Below are positions 17,801 to 23,989 of a stretch of DNA of 64,000 bases, piece after piece. The notes under the pieces were generated by a model that was given only the letters and a program-made list of their open reading frames with translations, searched no databases and was not told the origin of the DNA. The stretch's first letter is position 1. Every line of letters starts with the position of its first letter. The position numbers and the translations under genes are program-made. This stretch comes from Amorphoplanes digitatis (GTDB lineage Bacteria > Actinomycetota > Actinomycetes > Mycobacteriales > Micromonosporaceae), in assembly GCF_014205335.1 (NCBI RefSeq), contig NZ_JACHNH010000001.1:2412501-2476500 (forward strand), read 5' to 3'.

Positions 17801-18493
17801 CGGATCTGGACCCTGGAGGGACAGAACAGGCTGCGGTTTCGGCTGCGCATTGTGGTGGACGCGAGCCAGCCGTCGCCCCATCCACTGATCGTCGCGGGCG
17901 CGCTGAGGCTGACCCGCCAGCACATCCTTGCCCTGCCACGGCCCGATCCGCCGCGGTTGGAATCACTGCCCGGCGACGTGGTCGGTCCTTCGCTGCTGCC
18001 GTTGCTGACCCGGCGCGCGCAGCAACAGGTCCACATCGTCGCCCCGGCGGTCTCGACCGCCGAGTCGGATCCGATCGAGCGGCTGCTGGCCGAGGCGCCC
18101 GGCGCGCCGGCGTCGTTTGTCGCCGCTGACTTCCTGCCGGCCCAGATGCGTTCCTCGCCGTCCTTCGTGACCGCGGCCGACATGTCCGTCGTGACGGCGA
18201 GTCGCGGCGCGCTGCTCGAACGCGCCGGCACCGGCCCCCGGCGCGCGGCCGTCGACAGGCTGCCCGGCTGGGGCGACACCGTCGTGCTGCCGATCTCGGA
18301 ACTGTCGGGATTGACCGCGCAAGCGTTGCCGCCACCGGCCGACCTGTCCTGCGCCATGATCGTCTCGAACCGGCCGGGATTCCTGACCATCACCGCGGCC
18401 GTCTGTGCGGTGCCGATGGCAGGACAGGACGAGCGGACCACCCCACAACATGTGCAGTCCATCTGGTGTGTGCTCGCACCCGATGCTCCCTGA
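14822..18493 (+). CDS. Giant alpha-helical protein of unknown function
   Basis: This 1223-residue protein has no signal peptide. The ATG at 14822 is chosen for its GGGGGTG ribosome-binding region; an in-frame ATG lies 15 bp upstream. Residues of about 20-200 are Ala-rich amphipathic helices (GARALASAEGQFDLRRGVRA). The middle alternates hydrophobic and amphipathic helices, including VKDLLWPVWVVSTGGWGLAF and DWIVDLIQGALDDVADALVT. From about 935 on it becomes beta-rich (PLRVTIDGVADGDVIATGHT, ANREFVTNASTQVRLEVGG), like an Ig-type sandwich, ending in a Cys-containing segment. The layout recalls pore-forming or tape-measure-like effectors, but I see no known family. The next gene follows 10 bp later on the same transcript. 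Confidence 0.8.
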   Translation: MVEADTELVTYDRGPLAARMGARALASAEGQFDLRRGVRAEAKAEISTSLDATLGATPGFTASLHAQLAAAGRAAFAAQLDVYGLFAEVALVAEARARIRGDIGLDGAALMAAMAVQLPPALFRPASVILRKAEIHAGVSAEAYFAVKAQARLMAAGSVLPTSRNNHRSGYAVEFQYGYAWVFGAGVVGNVDIEFPDAGDVLDALVREVLAQVAELIPAHQRTITTLLDIVLPLAASAAVALGAQLGVPKDTTDAAAAGDELDGLIPAFLAQLRGSGLDLVMSTVVTAALGQAATAILAAVDRPLSPAAHATASRVLGEARTILAGFTGAAVPLDVLPVFIDLCGSLGELSDGSAGDPLTPVLDAVTLAAAGAAILLSVLGGGPVGDFPAPLSRHVHRLLRQVPADDTAPAPAELVEYITAGLGGLDAEVRGRLGVLAAALSTDTEALVGWLWDIGAATQDADAARRLAQDVLAGLVAALDAQVGPWVDSLPPGELRDVATFIRPLLEVAALALPALVAGDLTAADAQRLRDQLDVLLTQLFGPLVIRVSDSVLRPYFRQGAVQLRALADAVDRADPAYADFFAVANRFGLIFRINETIVSAALRETAEIVSIVESVGFDSALKLMNAFVLLPEPALERRAELARLVGGDAARVGDAELRAGLLEAMFVDSHELALRMIPPSLRMSALIAAEQGPLPLVTLFNDAKAVGAAMARTADDLEQAGTDAVNLIADLLERGRVSAEELLAFGEDLKALVHDLADVVHSVLGVVKDLLWPVWVVSTGGWGLAFPELYDQFFDGADWIVDLIQGALDDVADALVTSAIVVAQDLGILDTGSGGDLGQLGQFVRQRALGDPDQAGVTIQLGPGSATMSHAELSTEVANAALGRADVQDTIRQIHYRAVEQAALSKRVAALQSGSAAIRQQVTDLRRSLAARQRPTGAPLRVTIDGVADGDVIATGHTVDIVLTGANREFVTNASTQVRLEVGGWPIHLDERIWTLEGQNRLRFRLRIVVDASQPSPHPLIVAGALRLTRQHILALPRPDPPRLESLPGDVVGPSLLPLLTRRAQQQVHIVAPAVSTAESDPIERLLAEAPGAPASFVAADFLPAQMRSSPSFVTAADMSVVTASRGALLERAGTGPRRAAVDRLPGWGDTVVLPISELSGLTAQALPPPADLSCAMIVSNRPGFLTITAAVCAVPMAGQDERTTPQHVQSIWCVLAPDAP

Positions 18494-18503
18494 GGGGGTC
18501 GCC

Positions 18504-19967
18504 ATGCCCGTACAGTCCGCCGATCTCGCCGAGCAGGTCCAGAGCTGGGCGACATCCGTCCTCGACTCCATCACGGAGCTCATCGCGAAGGGCGTCGACA
18601 CCCTGGACCCGGATCAGCTCGCCGAACGCCTGCGGCCCGCGATCGCGGACATCATGACCGTGGTCTCGGACCTCGGTGCCGCCGCCCCCGAGCCGGGCGA
18701 GGAGTTCCTCGTGCCCGAAGGGCAGCCCGCCGGCCCCGGCCAGATGACGGTGCAGGACTTCGCCGCGACCGTGGTCACCGCGCTCATGGGTGCCGGAACG
18801 CTCCCGCCGGGACTGCCTCCTCTGACGCCGGCGGACACGGCACCGCTGACCTCAGGGATCACCGGCCTGCTGGAGATGTGCGCTCCGCTGATCGACCCCG
18901 AGATGTACGTCCGCTGGATCCTGAAGATCCAGGGTGCCGTCACCGCGACCGACGCCGCTCACGCGGTGGCGGAGGCGATCGGCGAGAACCTTCGGGCGGC
19001 GATGGTGGCGGCCACCGCCAACTGGCCGGCGGATGTGCCGCAGCTTGACGGCACCAAGGATGCCGAGGAAGGCCCGTTGCAGTCCGTACCGCTGATGGGA
19101 ATGCTGACCGAGCACATCCTGATGAGCATCCCCGGTGGACGGGCGCCGAACAATGCCGAAATCGGCCGTGAGGTGCACCGCGAGATCCTCGCTCGCTATG
19201 CGAGGGAACACCCGGATCACCTCGTCGTGATCGACGGCCGGGTGCGGTTCACCGGTGTCGGCGAACGCGAACTGACTGTGTCGGAGATCTGGGACGCCAC
19301 CGGCGCCATCCTCACCCCGTCCGTCAACATGGATCGGCTGTTGTGCTTCTGGCTGGCCATGCGCAATCCGGTCTCCCGCCGGCGTGTCCAACCCGACATC
19401 GCGGACCTGCACACCAAGGCGACGGGAACCGACCCCGACGACGACTGGGGTTGGTTCGAGATCAAGCCGATGCACGACGCGCGGCGCGCGTTCGACGAGG
19501 TCTACGGCTACTACCTGCGCAAGTGGAACTACGATCCGATGGTCCGCAGCATGGCGCCGGACTGGGACTGCGGTCCGGGCACCTGGCAACCGGGAACGAT
19601 CGGGGTACTGCCCGAGCACCGTTGTGTCTTCGCCGCCGTGACGATCTTCCCCGGCGTCATCGGCTACGTCACGTACGAACTGGAACCCGAAGCCAAGGTG
19701 GCCGTGGCGGCCGCGCTGGCCGCGCTCGCCTCGCTGTTCAACCGGAAACTCCTGCGCTCCCTCCAGCAGGGTGTCCGCGGCGTGGAGGCGGCGACCAAGG
19801 AGATCCTGGAGTATCTGGGCACCGTGGCGCTGTGTCTGACGCTGTTGGCCATCCTGGTGTTCGCCGTCGCGGCGTTGCTCGAGGTCACCGTCCTTGCCCT
19901 CCTCGCCGAGCTGGCGGCACTGCTCGCCCGCCTGCTGGCGCTCGGGCCGGTCCTGGCCACCGCCTGA
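18504..19967 (+). CDS. Membrane-associated protein with PD-(D/E)xK nuclease-like domain
   Basis: This 487-residue protein starts 10 bp after the giant helical gene with GAGGGGGTC as ribosome-binding site. Residues 1-215 are mainly helical. The middle (about 220-370) resembles restriction-endonuclease-fold toxin domains: NNAEIGREVHREILARYARE, a basic RRRVQPDIADL containing D298, then GWFEIKPMHDARRAFDEVYG with E319-x-K321 and the helix that usually follows. This D...ExK spacing is what PD-(D/E)xK nucleases show. Residues of about 420-487 are hydrophobic (LCLTLLAILVFAVAALLEVT), probably one or two membrane helices. Nuclease assignment is inference from the motif; no family name is claimed. Confidence 0.7.
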   Translation: MPVQSADLAEQVQSWATSVLDSITELIAKGVDTLDPDQLAERLRPAIADIMTVVSDLGAAAPEPGEEFLVPEGQPAGPGQMTVQDFAATVVTALMGAGTLPPGLPPLTPADTAPLTSGITGLLEMCAPLIDPEMYVRWILKIQGAVTATDAAHAVAEAIGENLRAAMVAATANWPADVPQLDGTKDAEEGPLQSVPLMGMLTEHILMSIPGGRAPNNAEIGREVHREILARYAREHPDHLVVIDGRVRFTGVGERELTVSEIWDATGAILTPSVNMDRLLCFWLAMRNPVSRRRVQPDIADLHTKATGTDPDDDWGWFEIKPMHDARRAFDEVYGYYLRKWNYDPMVRSMAPDWDCGPGTWQPGTIGVLPEHRCVFAAVTIFPGVIGYVTYELEPEAKVAVAAALAALASLFNRKLLRSLQQGVRGVEAATKEILEYLGTVALCLTLLAILVFAVAALLEVTVLALLAELAALLARLLALGPVLATA

Positions 19968-19977
19968 CGGCGCCTCA

Positions 19978-20031
19978 GGGATGCGCCCGGGTTGATTCAC
20001 CTCGCGGCGCAACCGGCCGGGTGGGCATCCC
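19978..20031 (+). terminator. Hairpin downstream of the nuclease-like gene
   Basis: GGGATGC (19978-19984) pairs with GCATCCC (20025-20031), and CCCGG (19986-19990) with CCGGG (20017-20021), leaving a loop of about 26 nt. There is no U-tract, as is common for actinobacterial terminators. It lies directly after the stop of the nuclease-like gene and before the propeller gene, so it likely separates the two transcription units. Confidence 0.4.
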
Positions 20032-20071
20032 GTGTCTCTCATTGAGCGACTTCTCTTGAGAATGCGATGAG

Positions 20072-21418
20072 ATGACGAGACGCAGAGCAACAGTCGTAGC
20101 GACAGCCGCCGCGGTGCTGGCCGTCACGGCCGCCACGGGGGCGGCCGGCTGGCGGCAATATCAGGGCCGGGGTCCGGATGTGCGCGCGGCCGCCGCCGAG
20201 GCGGCGGCCGGAGTGCGCGGGATGACCCCGGTCGGCGACCCGATCCCGGCCGAGAAGGGACGCCGCTGGTCGCAGGCGGTCACCGCGGACGGGCGGGTCT
20301 ATGCCGCCGCGGACGACGACATCGCCGGCTCGTGGGTGGTCGCCGTCGACGCCAGGACCGGCCGGAAGCTCTGGACGTCGGCGAAGTACGGCGCGTTCTG
20401 GGACTACGGCGGTCCGATCGCCTTTCCCGGTGGCCTGCTGCTCAAGGTGGAGGGACTGGTTCACGTCCTCGACCCGGCCACCGGCAAGCTGCGCTGGACC
20501 CTCGACTGGGAACCGAACGACGAACTGGTCGTGGACGGCGAGACCCTGGTGCGGGTGTTCCGGACCGGCGCGGCCGAGGGATACGACCTGGCCAGCGGGC
20601 GGAGGCTGTGGTCCGCCGGGGCCGGGGCCGATCGCCCGGTGCACAGCCTGGGCATGCAGACCGGCGACTACGACGAGGTGCGGGTCTCGTTCGGCATGGC
20701 TCGGATCACCATCGCCGACGACGACATGGTGCAGGTGACTAAGGGCGGCCGGGTCCGGGTGCGGGAGATGCGTACCGGAAAGGTGCTCCGGACCGTCGAG
20801 GCCGGCCTGCCCGGCGCCACCTCGGTGAGTGCCTACCGGGGACGGGTCTTCACCGCCTTTCAGGACAACGACGGCAACCCGTGGCAGCTGCGGGTCACCG
20901 ATCTGAACGGCGGCGGCAAGGCACGCGTCCTGTACTCGCGACCGATCGAGCTGGAGTCACGCAAGTTCGGCCCGTGCGGGGCGGACCGGATCTGCCTGGG
21001 CGTGTATGACGACTTCAAGAGCGAGACCGCCGCGGTGCTGATCGACATCGCCAAGGGCACCACCGTCACCACGGCGATGGCGCGGTTCCAGGTCCCCGCC
21101 GCCGCGGACGGCCGCACCAGCGGCGTGCTGATCTCCGATGTGGCCACCTCGGAGCTTTTCGACACCAGCGGCCGCCTGCTGCTGGCCGAACGCGCCGCCG
21201 CCTGGTGGATCGACGACCGCGACGTGCTCTGGCAGGTGTACGGGGACGAGCAGGTCACGCTCTCCGCCGTCTCCACCGGGACCGGCCGGAAGACCGAGCT
21301 GGCCACGATCGCGGGCCGGCTCGGCAGCTGCGCGCTGGATTCCGCGTTGCTGGCCTGCGCGGTCAGCCCCGCCGCCGACCAGCCGTCCGAGCTGCGTGTC
21401 TGGCGATTCGCCCGGTGA
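20072..21418 (+). CDS. PQQ-type beta-propeller membrane-anchored protein
   Basis: This 448-residue protein has one N-terminal membrane segment (about 7-26, VVATAAAVLAVTAATGAAGW) and an exported beta-propeller. Repeats of the PQQ/pyrrolo-quinoline type are visible: WVVAVDARTGRKLWTS, LVHVLDPATGKLRWTLDW, GYDLASGRRLWSAG and VRVREMRTGKVLRTVEAG. It lacks catalytic PQQ-dehydrogenase residues, so a binding or sensing role is more likely. Its stop overlaps the GTG start of an ECF sigma factor. A paralogue follows that sigma gene, so all three are one operon. The RNA hairpin just upstream is assigned to the preceding gene. Confidence 0.85.
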   Translation: MTRRRATVVATAAAVLAVTAATGAAGWRQYQGRGPDVRAAAAEAAAGVRGMTPVGDPIPAEKGRRWSQAVTADGRVYAAADDDIAGSWVVAVDARTGRKLWTSAKYGAFWDYGGPIAFPGGLLLKVEGLVHVLDPATGKLRWTLDWEPNDELVVDGETLVRVFRTGAAEGYDLASGRRLWSAGAGADRPVHSLGMQTGDYDEVRVSFGMARITIADDDMVQVTKGGRVRVREMRTGKVLRTVEAGLPGATSVSAYRGRVFTAFQDNDGNPWQLRVTDLNGGGKARVLYSRPIELESRKFGPCGADRICLGVYDDFKSETAAVLIDIAKGTTVTTAMARFQVPAAADGRTSGVLISDVATSELFDTSGRLLLAERAAAWWIDDRDVLWQVYGDEQVTLSAVSTGTGRKTELATIAGRLGSCALDSALLACAVSPAADQPSELRVWRFAR

Positions 21419-21936
21419 ACGAGCCGGCGGAGAACGACTTCGACGCCTTCTACCGGGACACCTCACGGCGGCTGCTGCGGTACGCGTACGGCCTGACCGG
21501 CGACCCGGCCGAGGCGCAGGACCTGGTGCAGGAGACGTACGCGCGGGCGTGGCAGCGCTGGCGGCGACTCTCCGGCTACCAGGATCCCGAGGCCTGGCTG
21601 CGCCTCGTGGTCAACCGGCTCTGCTCGGACCGGTGGCGGCGGCTGCTGGTCCACCGCGCCCGCAGCGCCGCCGAACGCCCACCGGCGCCGATGCCACCGC
21701 CGTCGGAGAACACCGTGCTGCTCGTCGAGGCGATGCGCACGCTACCGGCCACGCATCGCCGCGCTCTCGCCCTGCACTACCTGCTGGATCTTTCGGTCGC
21801 CGAGATCGCCGTGGAGACCGGTGCCTCGACCGGCACGGTCAAGTCCTGGCTCTCCCGCGGCCGGGCCGGCCTGGCCGCCGCGCTCGGCGCGACCACCACC
21901 GACGATCTCCCGGAAGGAGCCCGCCATGCCGGTTGA
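21415..21936 (+). CDS. ECF (SigE-family) RNA polymerase sigma factor
   Basis: This 173-residue sigma factor has region 2 (about 8-75: FDAFYRDTSRRLLRYAYGLT, GDPAEAQDLVQETYARAWQR, WLRLVVNRLCSDRWRR) and region 4 (about 105-160: MRTLPATHRRALALHYLLDL, then SVAEIAVETGASTGTVKSWL, SRGRAGL). The GTG start lies within the stop of the upstream propeller gene (GTGA). The 3' end overlaps the next propeller gene by 11 bp. No classical zinc-binding anti-sigma gene is adjacent. The downstream propeller protein, with a short cytosolic N-terminus and one membrane helix, is the natural anti-sigma candidate. Confidence 0.93.
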   Translation: MNEPAENDFDAFYRDTSRRLLRYAYGLTGDPAEAQDLVQETYARAWQRWRRLSGYQDPEAWLRLVVNRLCSDRWRRLLVHRARSAAERPPAPMPPPSENTVLLVEAMRTLPATHRRALALHYLLDLSVAEIAVETGASTGTVKSWLSRGRAGLAAALGATTTDDLPEGARHAG

Positions 21937-23344
21937 CATCGACGAACTGTTCACGGAGTTCGGCCGCCAGGCCGACCTGCTTCCGCTCGCGGACGCCTCG
22001 GTGCCGCGCCGGATCGGCGCCCGCCGCGTCCGCAACCGCGCCCTGGTCGCGGCGACCGCCGCGGTGCTGCTGGTCGTCGCGGGACTGGGTGCCGCCAACT
22101 GGCGGCGCGAGCGGCACGCGGAGCCGGTCCTGCCTGCGGACACGGTCCGCGGGCTCAACCCGATCGGCACGCCGCTGCACATCTACGGCCCGGCCAACAA
22201 GAGCATGTTCGCCGGCATCGCGGCGGTCGGCGACCGCGTCTACGTGGCCTCCGGGAGCATCGACGACACCAGTGAGGTGATCGCGGTCGACGGGCGTACC
22301 GGGAGGAAGATCTGGAGCGCCGGGCGGATGGCCGGGTTCGAGACCAACGGGGTGATCGCGCTGCCCGGCGTACTCCTGGTCGCCGAGGGATCGGCCCTGC
22401 GCATCCTCGATCCGGACACCGGGAAGAAGCTCTGGGCGACCACCGACCCGCCCAACGGAGACGTGGTGGTCGACGAGCGGACGCTGGTCCGGGTCAACGA
22501 GGCCGGCCTGACCGAGGGGTTCGACCTGCGGACCGGGAAGAAGCTCTGGTCGGCGGTTCCGGCCGGAGAGGCGGACCGGCCGAAGCATTCGGCCGGCGTC
22601 ATCCCGGGTACGGCCGAGCCGGCACGCAACGTCCGCTCGATCCAGACGAGCGACGGCCGCCTGGTCCAGATCACGCTGGGCGGCCGGGTGCTGTTCCGGG
22701 ACATGCGTACGGGTGACGTCTCGCGATCGGTGGCGACGACGGTCCGGCCGAAGCAGCTGACCGGGTTCGCGGCGTACGACGGGGTGGCGTACATCTACGA
22801 CAACACCGGCTACAGCGACAGGCCGTCCCGGCTGCTCGCGGTCGACGCGGCCACCGGGGCGACCCGGGTCGTGTACTCGCTCCAGGCCGGCCACCTGCGC
22901 TCCTTCTTCCCGTGCGGGACGAGACAGCTCTGCCTGTCCGGCGACGACAACGTCCGCGGTGACACCCTCCAGTCGATGGACCTGGCGAGTGGGCAGGTCG
23001 GCTGGTCGGTGGCGGCGCCGGGCCCGGCCTTCTCCGGCTCGGCGCGGGGCTGGCGGGTGCTCGTATCCGGCATCGGCGGCACGGCCCTGTACGACCTGAA
23101 CGGCCGGGTCCTGTTCCAGGCCGGTGCGAACGGCAGTGGCGGCTGGATCGACGACCAGAACCTGCTGGTGCTGGTCCCGATCCCGGACACCGGCGGCTAC
23201 CGGCTGGTGGCCGTTGCCGCCCGCGACGGCCGCCAGACCACCATCGGCACGCTGCCGCGCACCGCCGGCGGCTGCTCGTGGACCAGCGAGTTCCTGGCCT
23301 GCCGCGACGGCGTCGAGCTGAAACTCTGGGCATTCGTCCGGTGA
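21926..23344 (+). CDS. Beta-propeller membrane protein, candidate anti-sigma factor
   Basis: This 472-residue protein has a cytosolic N-terminus of about 38 residues (DIDELFTEFGRQADLLPLAD and a basic RRIGARRVRNR). A single membrane helix (about 39-56, ALVAATAAVLLVVAGLGA) precedes an exported PQQ-like propeller (EVIAVDGRTGRKIWSAGR, LRILDPDTGKKLWATTD, GFDLRTGKKLWSAVPAG, LLAVDAATGATRVVYSL). It overlaps the sigma gene by 11 bp with a GAAGGAGCCCGCC ribosome-binding site. The geometry matches membrane anti-sigma factors, with a cytosolic sigma-binding stub and an external sensor. The stub lacks the HxxxCxxC motif, so the role is inferred from context only. Confidence 0.82.
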   Translation: MPVDIDELFTEFGRQADLLPLADASVPRRIGARRVRNRALVAATAAVLLVVAGLGAANWRRERHAEPVLPADTVRGLNPIGTPLHIYGPANKSMFAGIAAVGDRVYVASGSIDDTSEVIAVDGRTGRKIWSAGRMAGFETNGVIALPGVLLVAEGSALRILDPDTGKKLWATTDPPNGDVVVDERTLVRVNEAGLTEGFDLRTGKKLWSAVPAGEADRPKHSAGVIPGTAEPARNVRSIQTSDGRLVQITLGGRVLFRDMRTGDVSRSVATTVRPKQLTGFAAYDGVAYIYDNTGYSDRPSRLLAVDAATGATRVVYSLQAGHLRSFFPCGTRQLCLSGDDNVRGDTLQSMDLASGQVGWSVAAPGPAFSGSARGWRVLVSGIGGTALYDLNGRVLFQAGANGSGGWIDDQNLLVLVPIPDTGGYRLVAVAARDGRQTTIGTLPRTAGGCSWTSEFLACRDGVELKLWAFVR

Positions 23345-23372
23345 CGAACCCTGAGTAAACGCGTCGTGACGG

Positions 23373-23942
23373 TCAGCGCCGGGCGGCCACGCCGTCGATC
23401 AGCAGCCACACGGCCATGGAGAATCCGGTGTCGTCGGAGTCGTCGTCGCCGATCAGCCGGCGCATCGTCCCGTTCACCTCGGTCAGCAGCAGCCCACCGA
23501 CCAGCGCGGCGAGCACCGCGCCGACCCGCTCCGACTCCGGTTCGTCAAGCCCCGCGGTGCGCAGGATCGCGCAGAGCGAGCACCACATCGGACCGCCGCG
23601 CTGCACGAAGTCGTCGCTGCTGAAGGCGTACCGGATGAGGTTGCGGTGGCCGAGGCTGAGCGCGCGGAACTGGTGCGCGAGCTGGAAAAGCTGTTCCTGC
23701 CAGGTGCCGGGTCCGACGACTACGTCGCGCGCACCTTCGGTGACCATCCGTGTCAGACCATCGAGCAGGGCCGCCTTGTTGTCGACGTGGTGGTAGAGCG
23801 ACATCGGATTGACGTCGAGTTCGGCGGCGAGTTTTCGCATGCTCAATGCCTCGACGCCGTCGGCGTCGACCATCCTCAACGCGGCGTCCAGGATGCCCTC
23901 TCGCGTGAGCCGTGTCTCTCGGGCCTTCGCAGCGGCAGCCAT
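23373..23942 (-). CDS. TetR-family transcriptional regulator
   Basis: This 189-residue regulator has the TetR N-terminal helix-turn-helix: LTREGILDAALRMVDADGVE, ALSMRKLAAELDVNPMSLYH, HVDNKAALLDGL. The C-terminal ligand-binding domain is of the TetR_C_1 type, including NLIRYAFSSDDFVQRGGPMW. It diverges from the P450 gene with only 47 bp between start codons. That gap contains two 12-bp near-direct repeats spaced by two helical turns. The arrangement resembles TetR-type control of CYP102 genes in other bacteria, where lipophilic ligands relieve repression. The effector here is unknown. Confidence 0.92.
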   Translation of the reverse strand: MAAAAKARETRLTREGILDAALRMVDADGVEALSMRKLAAELDVNPMSLYHHVDNKAALLDGLTRMVTEGARDVVVGPGTWQEQLFQLAHQFRALSLGHRNLIRYAFSSDDFVQRGGPMWCSLCAILRTAGLDEPESERVGAVLAALVGGLLLTEVNGTMRRLIGDDDSDDTGFSMAVWLLIDGVAARR

Positions 23943-23974
23943 ACGCCGTACGGTATCAGCCCTACACCGTATGG
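23942..23974. promoter_or_regulatory. Candidate TetR operator repeats
   Basis: TACGCCGTACGG (23942-23953) and TACACCGTATGG (23963-23974) match at 10 of 12 positions and are spaced 21 bp start to start, two helical turns. The first contains the palindrome CCGTACGG. They fill the short gap between the divergent TetR and P450 genes, so binding there would block both promoters. Assignment to the neighbouring TetR protein is inference. Confidence 0.65.
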
Positions 23975-23989
23975 CTCAGGAGGTTCCCA

